From positions 62,001 to 126,000 of the forward strand of contig NZ_SZZU01000003.1 of the NCBI RefSeq assembly GCF_009829985.1: a stretch of DNA of 64,000 bases, written 5' to 3'. Position 1 is the stretch's first letter, and each line of letters opens with the position of its first letter. The position numbers and the translations under genes are program-made. Below the pieces are notes generated by a model that worked only from the letters and a program-made list of their open reading frames with translations, did no database searches and was not told the DNA's origin. This document shows, piece by piece, positions 1 through 8,347 of this stretch. Source of the stretch: Pantoea sp. Aalb. GTDB taxonomy: Bacteria; Pseudomonadota; Gammaproteobacteria; Enterobacterales; Enterobacteriaceae.

Positions 1-390
1 GAAGATTTAGCTAAAACGTTAGTTGCAGAAGGATTTTCCTCATTAGAAGAATTAGTTTATATTCCAATAAAAGAGTTATTAGAAATCAATAATATAGATA
101 AAAAAATTATTGAATCATTACGTGAACGCGCAAAAAACGTATTAACTACCTTAGCTTTAGCTAAAGAAGAAAAACTTGGTAATCAAAAACCATCTGAAGA
201 TCTATTAAAACTTGAAGGCATAGATCGTATCTTAGCGTATCGTCTAATGTCCAAAGGTATTTATACTATGGAAGATCTAGCTGAACAAAGTATTGACGAT
301 CTTATAGATATTGAAGGATTAGATAATAAAAAAGCTGGTTCTTTAATTATGGCTGCACGTAATATTTGCTGGTTCGGCAATGACGCTTAA
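1..390 (+). CDS. nusA: Transcription termination/antitermination factor NusA, C-terminal part (5' end outside window)
   Basis: Frame 1 is open from the first base to TAA at 388-390. It encodes the last 129 residues of NusA, covering the two C-terminal acidic repeats that contact RNA polymerase and lambda N in E. coli. The extreme C-terminus reads ARNICWFGNDA, almost the enteric ending. NusA modulates pausing, Rho-independent termination and rRNA antitermination. infB starts 17 bases downstream, as in the enteric nusA-infB operon, so the genes are probably co-transcribed. The N-terminal, S1 and KH domains lie upstream of the window. Confidence 0.95.
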   Translation, partial: EDLAKTLVAEGFSSLEELVYIPIKELLEINNIDKKIIESLRERAKNVLTTLALAKEEKLGNQKPSEDLLKLEGIDRILAYRLMSKGIYTMEDLAEQSIDDLIDIEGLDNKKAGSLIMAARNICWFGNDA

Positions 391-406
391 TACAGGAAAA
401 AACAGT

Positions 407-3115
407 ATGACAGATGTAACTGTAAAATTGCTAGCTGCTAAAATTCATACTCCAGTTGATAGATTAGTACAGCAATTTGCTGATGCTGGTATTCAAAAAT
501 CTGAAAATGATGCGGTATCTCAGCAAGAAAAAGAGACCTTACTGTCCCACTTAAATCGTGAACATGGTCAAGCTATTGATTCAGGAAAATTAACTTTGCA
601 ACGTAAAATACGTAGTACCTTAAACATTTCAGGAACTGGAGGTAAAAGTAAAGCAGTTCAAATTGAAGTTCGCAAAAAACGTACATATATAAAAGGACAT
701 GATAAAGAGTCTGAACAAACTCAAATTCATTCTAAAATAGAAAGTGAAGCTAAACCTCAAATAGAAGAGCTAGTAAATCGTAATATCATTAAACAACAAA
801 TACATCTCGAAGTTGAACAGAAAAAACAACACAAATCTGAAGTGCAAGCCAAGAATGAAATAGCTAGAAATGCGAAGCGTAAAACAACTGAAGATGAAAA
901 AGTAAATCAACCTACCGATCAAATAATTAGAGTTATGCGGTTTGATAAGGCTCGTCGTGAAGCTAAAGCTGCAGAATTAAAGCATAAAGCAGAAGAAGGA
1001 GTACGACGTAAGCTAGAAGAAAATGCACGCCGTATTGCCGAAGAAGCTCGCCGTTTAGCTGCAGAGCAATCAGCTGAATGGGAAAAACCAGATGAAGAAG
1101 ATAAAGAAGATTATCACACTACAACATCTAGTCATGCACGTCAAGCAGAAGATGAAAATGATCGTGAAGTAGAAAATAGTCGTAATCGTACTCGTAATAT
1201 TAAAGCAGTTCGCCCAACTAAGAAAAGTAATAAACATTCAGAAGCTAAAACAGATCGTGAAGAAGCACGTGCAGCAGTTCGTGGTGGCAAAAGTAATAAA
1301 AATCGTAAATTAAGTTCATTACAACAAGTATTTAATAAGCCTGTCCAAGTAGTGAATAGAAATGTTGTGATTAGTGAAACTATTACTGTAGCTGAATTAG
1401 CTAATAAAATGGCTGTAAAAGGTTCTTTGGTTATTAAAGCTATGATGAAGATGGGAGCGATGGTTACTATTAATCAAGTTATTGATCAAGAGACGGCTCA
1501 ATTAGTTGCAGAAGATATGGGACATAAAGTTATCTTAAAACGAGAAAACGAGTTAGAAGAATCCGTCATGGGAGATCGTGATATAAATTCCATTTTAGAA
1601 GCTAGAGCACCAGTAGTAACAATCATGGGACATGTTGATCATGGAAAAACATCCTTGTTAGATCATATTAGATCAACTAAAGTAGCTTCTGGTGAAGCTG
1701 GTGGTATTACTCAACATATTGGAGCATATCACGTTGAAACAGAAAATGGTATGATTACATTTTTAGATACTCCAGGACATGCTGCATTTACTGCAATGCG
1801 TGCTCGTGGGGCTCAAGCAACGGATATAGTAGTTTTAGTAGTAGCTGCTGATGATGGAGTAATGCCTCAAACTATAGAGGCTATTCAACATGCTAAAGCA
1901 GCTGGTGTACCAGTTGTAGTTGCGATCAATAAAATAGACAAACCAGAAGCTAATCCAGATAAATTAAAAAAAGAATTAACTCAATATGGTATTATATCAG
2001 AAGAATGGGGTGGTGATAATATATTTGTTAAAGTTTCAGCAAAAGATGGAACTGGTATTGATGATTTATTAAATGCTATTTTATTACAAGCAGAAATTTT
2101 AGAATTAACTGCAATTCGTGAAGGTATGGCCAGCGGTATGGTTATAGAATCATTTCTTGATAAAGGACGTGGTCCTGTTGCAACTATATTAGTACGTGAA
2201 GGTACATTACATAAAGGTGATATTGTCCTATGTGGTTTAGAATATGGGCGCGTACGTGCTATGCGTGATGAATTTGGTCGAGAAGTTATACAGGCAGGTC
2301 CATCTATTCCAGTGGAAATACTTGGTTTATCTGGAGTACCGGCGGCTGGTGATAAAGTTACAGTTGTAAGAGACGAAAAAAAAGCTCGTGAAGTAGGATT
2401 ATATCGTCAAGGAAAATTTCGTGAAGTTAAGCTCGCACGTCAACAAAAATTAAATTTAGAAAACATGTTTGCTAATATAAATGAAGAAGATGAAATATCA
2501 GAGTTAAATATTGTTCTAAAAGCTGATGTACAAGGTTCTGTTGAAGCAATTACTGATTCTTTATTAAAACTTTCTACTAATAAAGTAAAATTAAAAATCG
2601 TTGGTTCTGGTGTAGGAGGTATTACTGAAACTGATGCGAGCTTAGCTGCAGCTTCTAATGCTATTATTTTAGGTTTTAATGTACGTGCTGATTATTCTGC
2701 ACGTCGTTTAATTGAATTCGAAAATTTAGATCTACGTTATTATTCTGTTATTTATCATTTAATTGATGAAGTTAAATTAGCGATTAGTGGAATGTTACTT
2801 CCAGAGTATAAACAACAGGTTATTGGTTTAGCAGAAGTACGTAATGTATTTAAATCACCAAAATTTGGTGCTATTGCTGGTTGTATGGTTACAGAAGGTA
2901 ATATTAAACGAAATAATCCTATTCGTGTACTCCGTGATAATGTAGTGATTTATGAAGGAGAATTAGAATCACTTCGTCGCTTTAAAGATGACGTTAATGA
3001 AGTACGTAACGGAATAGAATGTGGCATTGGTGTAAAAAACTATAATGATGTTCATATTGGTGATATAATTGAAGTATTTGAAATAACTAAAGTTAAACAT
3101 ACAGTTAATAAATAA
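407..3115 (+). CDS. infB: Translation initiation factor IF-2
   Basis: GTPase that places initiator fMet-tRNA on the 30S subunit and promotes subunit joining. The frame is open from an ATG at 380, but that ATG overlaps nusA. The start at 407 is chosen because it follows a GGAAA ribosome-binding site and gives MTDVTVKLLAAK, the enteric N-terminus. The product is 902 residues, close to the E. coli size. Order: IF2-associated N-terminal domain, a long charged K/E/R-rich linker (about 100-310), a second N-terminal motif, the G domain with GHVDHGKT at 408-415, DTPGH and NKID, then C-terminal domains II-IV. It lies between nusA and rbfA in conserved order. No damage seen. Confidence 0.97.
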   Translation: MTDVTVKLLAAKIHTPVDRLVQQFADAGIQKSENDAVSQQEKETLLSHLNREHGQAIDSGKLTLQRKIRSTLNISGTGGKSKAVQIEVRKKRTYIKGHDKESEQTQIHSKIESEAKPQIEELVNRNIIKQQIHLEVEQKKQHKSEVQAKNEIARNAKRKTTEDEKVNQPTDQIIRVMRFDKARREAKAAELKHKAEEGVRRKLEENARRIAEEARRLAAEQSAEWEKPDEEDKEDYHTTTSSHARQAEDENDREVENSRNRTRNIKAVRPTKKSNKHSEAKTDREEARAAVRGGKSNKNRKLSSLQQVFNKPVQVVNRNVVISETITVAELANKMAVKGSLVIKAMMKMGAMVTINQVIDQETAQLVAEDMGHKVILKRENELEESVMGDRDINSILEARAPVVTIMGHVDHGKTSLLDHIRSTKVASGEAGGITQHIGAYHVETENGMITFLDTPGHAAFTAMRARGAQATDIVVLVVAADDGVMPQTIEAIQHAKAAGVPVVVAINKIDKPEANPDKLKKELTQYGIISEEWGGDNIFVKVSAKDGTGIDDLLNAILLQAEILELTAIREGMASGMVIESFLDKGRGPVATILVREGTLHKGDIVLCGLEYGRVRAMRDEFGREVIQAGPSIPVEILGLSGVPAAGDKVTVVRDEKKAREVGLYRQGKFREVKLARQQKLNLENMFANINEEDEISELNIVLKADVQGSVEAITDSLLKLSTNKVKLKIVGSGVGGITETDASLAAASNAIILGFNVRADYSARRLIEFENLDLRYYSVIYHLIDEVKLAISGMLLPEYKQQVIGLAEVRNVFKSPKFGAIAGCMVTEGNIKRNNPIRVLRDNVVIYEGELESLRRFKDDVNEVRNGIECGIGVKNYNDVHIGDIIEVFEITKVKHTVNK

Positions 3116-3130
3116 TAAATTATTATAAAG

Positions 3131-3158
3131 TAATTAGGGAGTATAATCTCCCTAATTA
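3131..3158 (+). terminator. infB-rbfA intergenic hairpin
   Basis: A perfect 11-bp inverted repeat (TAATTAGGGAG / CTCCCTAATTA) with a 6-base loop TATAAT begins 15 bases after the infB stop. No T-run follows, so it is a poor intrinsic terminator. It may be a partial terminator, an RNA-processing site or a 3'-end stabiliser separating infB from rbfA. The GGGAG/CTCCC core stands out in this AT-rich DNA. Confidence 0.45.
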
Positions 3159-3184
3159 CTTAAAGATTATATTGTTTGGGGATT

Positions 3185-3619
3185 ATGATGGATCAAGAGT
3201 TTTCTCGCTCTCAGCGCGTTGCGCAGGAGTTGCAAAAAAAAATCTCTATTATTTTACAACGAGAAATAAAAGATCCACGTTTAAAGATGATGACAGTTTC
3301 TGGAGTAAAAGTTTCACGTGATTTAGCTTATGCTAAAATTTTTGTTACTTTTTTTCATGATAAAGATAATAAAGAATTAGTAATCAATAGTTTAAAAGTA
3401 TTAAAACAAGCATCTAGTTATATTCGTATATTAATTGGTAAAATGATGTGTTTACGTATTGTTCCAGAATTGAGTTTCTTTCATGATAATTCATTTATTG
3501 AAGGCATGAAAATATCAAATTTAATATCTAGTCTTAATAAGAATAACAAAATTAAATTTAATGATAATCATCATGATGAGGTTTTCAAAAAAATACTAAA
3601 AAGGTGTGATGATGAGTAA
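3185..3619 (+). CDS. rbfA: 30S ribosome-binding factor A
   Basis: Small KH-fold protein that binds the 16S rRNA 5' helix during late 30S maturation and is needed for cold growth in E. coli. Residues such as QRVAQELQKKI, LQREIKDPRL and LRIVPEL are the family signature. The frame opens at a TTG at 3176, but tandem ATGs at 3185 and 3188 behind TTGGGG are better starts. The product is about 144 residues, slightly longer than the enteric protein. It overlaps the start of truB by 8 bases, indicating translational coupling. Confidence 0.95.
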   Translation: MMDQEFSRSQRVAQELQKKISIILQREIKDPRLKMMTVSGVKVSRDLAYAKIFVTFFHDKDNKELVINSLKVLKQASSYIRILIGKMMCLRIVPELSFFHDNSFIEGMKISNLISSLNKNNKIKFNDNHHDEVFKKILKRCDDE

Positions 3620-4571
3620 TGCTTATTCTAGTCGCGATATACATGGTGTATTACTTTTAGATAAGAATAAAGGTATATCATCTAATTCGATATTACAAAA
3701 AGTAAAACACTTGTTTCATGCGAATAAGGCTGGACATACTGGTTCGTTAGATCCTTTAGCGACTGGTATGCTACCTATTTGTTTTGGAGAAGCTACTAAG
3801 TTTTCACAGTATTTACTCAATTCTGATAAGCGATACCGGGTTATTGCTTATCTAGGGCAACGTACTAATACTTCTGATTCTGATGGGAAAATTATACAAA
3901 TACGCCCTTTAAATTTTAATCAATATGAATTAAATCATGCATTAAATAGTTTTCTTGGTAAGACATTACAGGTTCCTTCAATGTTTTCTGCTCTTAAATA
4001 TCAAGGTCGTCCATTATATGAGTATGCAAGGCAAAATATTGAAATAAAACGCATAGCACGTCCTATTTTAATTTATGATTTACTATTAATTCGTTGGGAA
4101 GATCACGAGATCGAATTAGAAGTTTACTGTTCTAAAGGTACTTACATTAGAACTATAATTGATGATCTTGGTGAAAAGTTAAAATGTGGTGCACACGTTA
4201 TTATGCTCCGTCGTTTAGGAGTATCAGAGTATTCAGCAAATGAAATGATTACATTAGAGTATTTAGAAAATTTAATTAAACAAGCTAATATGCAAGGAAT
4301 TTCATATTTAAAATTATTAGATAATTTATTGCTACCAGTTGATAGTCCTATTGCCCATTTTCCAGAAGTTAATTTAGATTTACATAGTCTTAATGTAATT
4401 TATTTTAAAAATGGACATAAAGTTCAAATATCAAAATTTAAATTAGAAGATAAGGGTTTATTAGTACGTGTTACAGAAGGTAAAATACGAAAATTTATCG
4501 GTATTGGTCAAATAGACGAGCATGGAAATATTGTACCTAAGCGTTTAATTGTTAATCTTCCTTTACAATAA
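3612..4571 (+). CDS. truB: tRNA pseudouridine(55) synthase
   Basis: Makes pseudouridine 55 in the T-loop of tRNAs. The catalytic aspartate sits in GSLDPLATGMLP near residue 47, and SKGTYIRTIIDDLGEKL is the second family block; a C-terminal PUA-like RNA-binding region follows. Three starts are possible (GTG 3606, ATG 3609, ATG 3612). 3612 is chosen because AAGG at 3601-3604 is spaced best and MSNAYSSRDIHGVLLLDK aligns with enteric TruB. The start lies inside the end of rbfA. Length (319 residues) is normal. Confidence 0.95.
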   Translation: MSNAYSSRDIHGVLLLDKNKGISSNSILQKVKHLFHANKAGHTGSLDPLATGMLPICFGEATKFSQYLLNSDKRYRVIAYLGQRTNTSDSDGKIIQIRPLNFNQYELNHALNSFLGKTLQVPSMFSALKYQGRPLYEYARQNIEIKRIARPILIYDLLLIRWEDHEIELEVYCSKGTYIRTIIDDLGEKLKCGAHVIMLRRLGVSEYSANEMITLEYLENLIKQANMQGISYLKLLDNLLLPVDSPIAHFPEVNLDLHSLNVIYFKNGHKVQISKFKLEDKGLLVRVTEGKIRKFIGIGQIDEHGNIVPKRLIVNLPLQ

Positions 4572-4605
4572 AATATAAAAAGTATTAATTTAAAACAATT
4601 ACTCA

Positions 4606-4640
4606 TTTGCGTTAATTTTTAATTTTGCGTTAATTTTTAA
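4606..4640 (+). repeat. 18-bp-period direct repeat upstream of rpsO
   Basis: TTTGCGTTAATTTTTAA occurs at 4606-4622 and again, identical, at 4624-4640. It directly precedes a longer tandem repeat, so the truB-rpsO gap is built largely of duplicated DNA. Confidence 0.8.
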
Positions 4641-4643
4641 TAA

Positions 4644-4735
4644 AGAGTACAATATTATAAAACTAAGATGTTGAAAGATTAGCACTAAAAGAGTACAATA
4701 TTACAAAACTAGCCTGTTGAAAGATTAGCACTAAA
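4644..4735 (+). repeat. Tandem 46-bp direct repeat carrying promoter-like sequence
   Basis: Two abutting 46-bp copies, 4644-4689 and 4690-4735, differ at only four positions (T/C and AGA/GCC). Each contains AGAGTACAATATTA and TTGAAAGATTAGCACTAAA. The duplication sets the TTGAAA box of one copy in register with the TACAAT box of the next, creating tandem sigma-70-like promoters ahead of rpsO. Confidence 0.9.
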
Positions 4736-4744
4736 TGTTATAGT
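4671..4744 (+). promoter_or_regulatory. Two tandem sigma-70-type promoters for rpsO
   Basis: Upstream promoter: TTGAAA at 4671-4676, 17-base spacer, TACAAT at 4694-4699. Downstream promoter: TTGAAA at 4717-4722, 16-base spacer, TATAGT at 4739-4744, about 20 bases before the rpsO start. Both are read from the sequence; their use is inferred. Confidence 0.55.
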
Positions 4745-4764
4745 AATATTATTGGAGTTTATTA

Positions 4765-5034
4765 ATGGCTTTAAGTATAAAAGATAAAGCAGAAATAGTT
4801 ATTAAACATGGTAATAGTTCTAATAATAGTGGCTCAACTGAAGTTCAAATTGCTTTGTTAACTGCTAAAATTAATCTACTACAATGTCATTTTGCTAAGC
4901 ATAAAAAAGATCACCATAGTCGACGTGGTCTGTTACGTATTGTATCTCATCGTCGTAAATTATTGAATTATTTAAAATATAAAAATATTAATCAATATAT
5001 TAATTTAATTGAAGAGCTAGGATTACGTCGTTAA
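4765..5034 (+). CDS. rpsO: 30S ribosomal protein S15
   Basis: Primary 16S rRNA-binding protein of the 30S platform. The 89 residues match the family length and include GSTEVQIALLTAKINLL and HSRRGLLRIVSHRRKLL, the helices that bind the rRNA three-way junction. GGAG at 4754-4757 precedes the ATG by seven bases. rpsO lies between truB and pnp as in enteric bacteria, where it shares transcripts with pnp. S15 autorepression through a leader pseudoknot is known in E. coli; no matching pseudoknot was resolved here. Confidence 0.97.
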   Translation: MALSIKDKAEIVIKHGNSSNNSGSTEVQIALLTAKINLLQCHFAKHKKDHHSRRGLLRIVSHRRKLLNYLKYKNINQYINLIEELGLRR

Positions 5035-5113
5035 ATAAATAAAAGTTAATAACTATATAAAAATATTTTAAGTAAATATTTAAATAGTTTTTTTCATAAA
5101 AATTTAGTTCAAT

Positions 5114-5131
5114 AAGCCTTTAAGGTTTTTT
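5114..5131 (+). terminator. Possible weak rpsO terminator
   Basis: AAGCC-TTTAA-GGTTT forms a 5-bp stem (one G-T pair) with a 5-base loop and runs into TTTT, 80 bases after the rpsO stop. The position corresponds to the rpsO-pnp attenuator of E. coli, but the stem is short. Confidence 0.4.
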
Positions 5132-5228
5132 AAATTTAATAAATCGTCAGCAGTTTTATTCTGGCAATACTCTTTGCTAATAAAATTCTCGTGGTAAAAA
5201 GAAACTTTGCTGCTAGGATGCTTAAAGA

Positions 5229-5252
5229 TTATCCTTAATATTTTGAGGATAA
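5229..5252 (+). other. Small hairpin in the pnp leader
   Basis: TTATCCTT and GAGGATAA can pair over an 8-base loop about 65 bases before the pnp start. E. coli pnp mRNA is autoregulated through RNase III cleavage of a leader hairpin. This one is in a similar place but much shorter, so equivalence is only a guess. Confidence 0.3.
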
Positions 5253-5314
5253 AATAAAAAATTATTAATGGCAAGCTAAAATCCTTTTTACCTTTAAATT
5301 TAAGGATTCAAATT

Positions 5315-7453
5315 TTGCTGAACCCGATCGTACATAAATTTCAATATGGTCAGCATACCATCGCGCTGGAAACTAGCATAATGGCACGCCAGGCCACTGC
5401 TGCTGTAATGGTCAGTATGGACGACACAGCAGTTTTCGTGACCGTTGTTGGTCAGAAAAAAGCAAAAATAGGTCAGGATTTTTTTCCACTCACAGTAAAT
5501 TATCAGGAACGTACTTATGCCGTTGGTCGTATTCCTGGTAGTTTTTTTCGTCGTGAAGGCCGTCCAAGTGAAGGAGAAATATTAAATGCACGTTTAATTG
5601 ACCGACCAGTTCGCCCGTTATTTCCTAAAGGATTTGTAAATGAAGTACAGGTGATTGCTACTGTAGTATCTGTAAATCCTCAAGTTAATCCAGATATTGT
5701 AGCAATGATTGGAGCGTCTACTGCATTGTCATTGTCAGGTATTCCATTTAACGGTCCTATTGGTGCCGCTCGTATAGGTTATATTAATGATCAATATGTG
5801 TTAAACCCAACTGCTGATGAAATTAAACAATCTCGTTTAGATTTAATCGTATCTGGTACAGAAAATGCAATATTGATGGTTGAATCTGAAGCTAATGTCC
5901 TTACAGAAGATCAAATGTTAGGTGCAATAGTATTTGGTCATGCTCAACAACAGATTGTCATTGAAAATATCAATCATTTTGTTGCTAATGCAGGTAAACC
6001 ACGTTGGGATTGGCAACCTAAACTTGCTAATAATATTTTAATGGAACGTATTATTGATTTAGGTGAAAATCGAATTAATGATGCTTATCTTATTGTTAAT
6101 AAACAAGATCGCTGTACACAAGTTAACCTTATTAAAGATGAGATTATTACAGATCTTTTAACAAAAGATGAAACATTAAATGAATTAGAAATTATTGATA
6201 TCTTATATAATTTAGAACGTAATATAGTTCGTAGTCGTATTTTAAGTGGCAAGCCACGTATTGATGGTCGTGAAAAAGATATGATTAGAGCTCTTGATGT
6301 TCGGACGGGAGTACTTCCGAGAACTCATGGTTCTGCTTTGTTTACTCGAGGTGAAACACAGGCTTTAGTTACAGCTACATTAGGTACTTCACGTGACGCG
6401 CAAAATTTAGATGAGATCATGGGAGAATGTACCGATAATTTTCTTTTTCACTATAATTTCCCTCCTTATTCAGTTGGTGAAACTGGTACGATTGGTCCTC
6501 CAAAACGTCGTGAAATAGGTCATGGTAGATTGGCTAAGCGCGGATTACTAGCAGTAATGCCTAATCAAGAAATTTTTCCTTATACAGTAAGAGTTGTATC
6601 TGAAATTACTGAATCTAATGGCTCTTCTTCTATGGCTTCTTTATGTGGTGCATCTTTAGCTCTCATGGATGCTGGAGTACCAATAAAGGCTGCTGTAGCT
6701 GGTATAGCGATGGGTTTGATAAAACAAGATGAAAAATTCATAGTACTATCTGATATTATTGGAGATGAAGATAAATTTGGAGATATGGATTTTAAAGTAG
6801 CCGGTAGCCGTGAAGGTATTACAGCTTTACAAATGGACATAAAAATTGAAGGTATAACTAGAGAAATTATGCAATTAGCTCTTAATCAAGCTAAAAGTGC
6901 ACGTATGCATCTTTTAAATGTTATGGAACAAGCTATTAGTATTCCACGTCAAGAAATATCTGAGTTTGCACCACGTATTTATACAATAAAAATCAGTTCT
7001 GATAAAATTAAAGATGTTATAGGTAAAGGTGGATCTGTTATTCGTTCATTAGGTGAAAAAACAGGTACTACTATTGAAATTGAAGATGATGGTACAATAA
7101 AAATTGCAGCTATTGATGATATAAAGGCAAAAGAAACTATCCGTCGTATTGAAGAAATTACAGCTGAATTAGAAATAGGTCGGATTTATAGTGGTAAGGT
7201 TATACGTATTGTTGATTTTGGAGCTTTTATTGCTATTAATAATACTAATAAAGAAGGTTTAGTTCATATTTCACAAATAGCTGACAAACGTGTAGATAAA
7301 GTAAGTGACTATTTAAAAGTAGGGCAAGAAATTTCAGTTAAAGTGATGGAAGTTGATCGACATGGACGAGTGCGTTTAAGTATCAAAGAAGCTACAGAAC
7401 AACAATCATTAGAAGAATCTAAATTATTAGATAATGAATCATCTAATATATAG
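5315..7453 (+). CDS. pnp: Polyribonucleotide nucleotidyltransferase (PNPase)
   Basis: Phosphorolytic 3'-5' exoribonuclease, core of the RNA degradosome. The 712 residues contain two RNase PH-like domains (about 1-230 and 310-545), the second with FFRREG-like and GDEDKFGDMDFKVAG active-site blocks. A KH domain (IKDVIGKGGSVIR, about residue 565) and an S1 domain (GKVIRIVDFGAFIAI, about 625) follow. The start is TTG at 5315 after AAGGA at 5302-5306; MLNPIVHKFQYGQHT matches the enteric N-terminus. As I recall, E. coli pnp also starts with UUG, so the rare start appears conserved. The C-terminal tail is slightly short. Confidence 0.97.
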   Translation: MLNPIVHKFQYGQHTIALETSIMARQATAAVMVSMDDTAVFVTVVGQKKAKIGQDFFPLTVNYQERTYAVGRIPGSFFRREGRPSEGEILNARLIDRPVRPLFPKGFVNEVQVIATVVSVNPQVNPDIVAMIGASTALSLSGIPFNGPIGAARIGYINDQYVLNPTADEIKQSRLDLIVSGTENAILMVESEANVLTEDQMLGAIVFGHAQQQIVIENINHFVANAGKPRWDWQPKLANNILMERIIDLGENRINDAYLIVNKQDRCTQVNLIKDEIITDLLTKDETLNELEIIDILYNLERNIVRSRILSGKPRIDGREKDMIRALDVRTGVLPRTHGSALFTRGETQALVTATLGTSRDAQNLDEIMGECTDNFLFHYNFPPYSVGETGTIGPPKRREIGHGRLAKRGLLAVMPNQEIFPYTVRVVSEITESNGSSSMASLCGASLALMDAGVPIKAAVAGIAMGLIKQDEKFIVLSDIIGDEDKFGDMDFKVAGSREGITALQMDIKIEGITREIMQLALNQAKSARMHLLNVMEQAISIPRQEISEFAPRIYTIKISSDKIKDVIGKGGSVIRSLGEKTGTTIEIEDDGTIKIAAIDDIKAKETIRRIEEITAELEIGRIYSGKVIRIVDFGAFIAINNTNKEGLVHISQIADKRVDKVSDYLKVGQEISVKVMEVDRHGRVRLSIKEATEQQSLEESKLLDNESSNI

Positions 7454-7582
7454 TGATTAATTAATTTATGTTAAATTAGTTTTAATTTAAGTTATTCTTA
7501 ATTTTTTTAAAATACTCAGAATAATATATTATTTCTTAATTATAAAAATTATTTTTTATTTAAGGTAAAGCTATTATATGAA

Positions 7583-7621
7583 TATAAATTATTGTATAAT
7601 ATAATTATACAATAATTTATA
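7583..7621. repeat. Perfect 18-bp inverted repeat, 3-base loop
   Basis: Arms 7583-7600 and 7604-7621 are exact reverse complements around ATA. The arms are AT-rich but contain the non-trivial core TTGTATAAT/ATTATACAA. It lies 130 bases after the pnp stop and could be the 3' end of pnp mRNA; there is no long T-run. Confidence 0.7.
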
Positions 7622-7815
7622 AAAATTGATTTTATATTTAAAGTATTTAGATAATAATCTTTATTATATATTATAATCATTTTTGTAAATATGTATATGA
7701 TCACAATATCAAGTTAGTAATTTTATAAATATTTTATAAACAAGTATTTTAGATTTTAAATTTACATGTACTTTTATTTTAAAGATAAAATAATAATTTT
7801 ATAGGCTAATAAAAT

Positions 7816-7897
7816 AATGTATAAAATTTAAATATGTATATTGACAATAAAATGTATAAAATTTAAATATGTATATTGACAATAAATTGACAATAAA
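7816..7897 (+). repeat. Exact 35-bp tandem repeat with TTGACA boxes upstream of deaD
   Basis: Copies at 7816-7850 and 7851-7885 are identical, and a partial third copy (ATTGACAATAAA) ends at 7897. Each carries the consensus -35 hexamer TTGACA (7841, 7876, 7887). A reasonable -10 (TTAAAT at 7863-7868, 16-base spacing) exists only for the first. It may feed the deaD leader. Confidence 0.85.
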
Positions 7898-8347
7898 AAG
7901 GAATAATAGATTTTTAATCTTACTTAGCGTAATACAGTAAAGAATATAAACTTAGGAGTTTAAAAAAAGATTAAAACCAATAATGTTGCTATATGTTTTT
8001 AAATAAAATTATTTTTAAAACTTTTTTAGAGGTAATACTATTTAAATTTAGATCTGGAAGTGATTAGCACAAAATTATTAAAAAGCTTATTTTTGTGTAT
8101 ATAGATGGCTAGTATAACAATGATTAAGTCAGCTTATAAGATAATGATTAGAATCTGACTAGTCCAGTGTATAGTTGAAAATCTTTAATTGTTAATTTGC
8201 TCGTCAAATCATTTCCCCTCCAACAGATTTAGTTCTTTAGTTAAATATATAATTTTAGCCAGTTAAAAATATAATAAAAATAACTATCAATCTTTTGGTT
8301 AGTTATATGTAGGCTGGTTATAGTAATCTAAGAGGCAGTTGCATTAC

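Larger units (their letters stand above)
7454..8347 (+). other. Gap between pnp and deaD, nlpI position empty
   Basis: About 0.9 kb with no convincing reading frame. In E. coli nlpI lies here; no recognisable remnant was found. The gap holds an 18-bp perfect hairpin, a 35-bp exact tandem repeat with three TTGACA boxes, and, near deaD, paired segments ATAACTA/TAGTTAT (8279-8306) that could fold the mRNA leader. E. coli deaD is known for a long 5' leader, so part of this may be transcribed leader. Confidence 0.6.

Noticed and set aside
380..406. Earlier infB start at 380
   Set aside because: Overlaps nusA and adds a non-homologous leader; ATG 407 has the ribosome-binding site and family N-terminus.
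7454..8347. nlpI pseudogene between pnp and deaD
   Set aside because: Expected by synteny, but no recognisable tetratricopeptide remnant was found.
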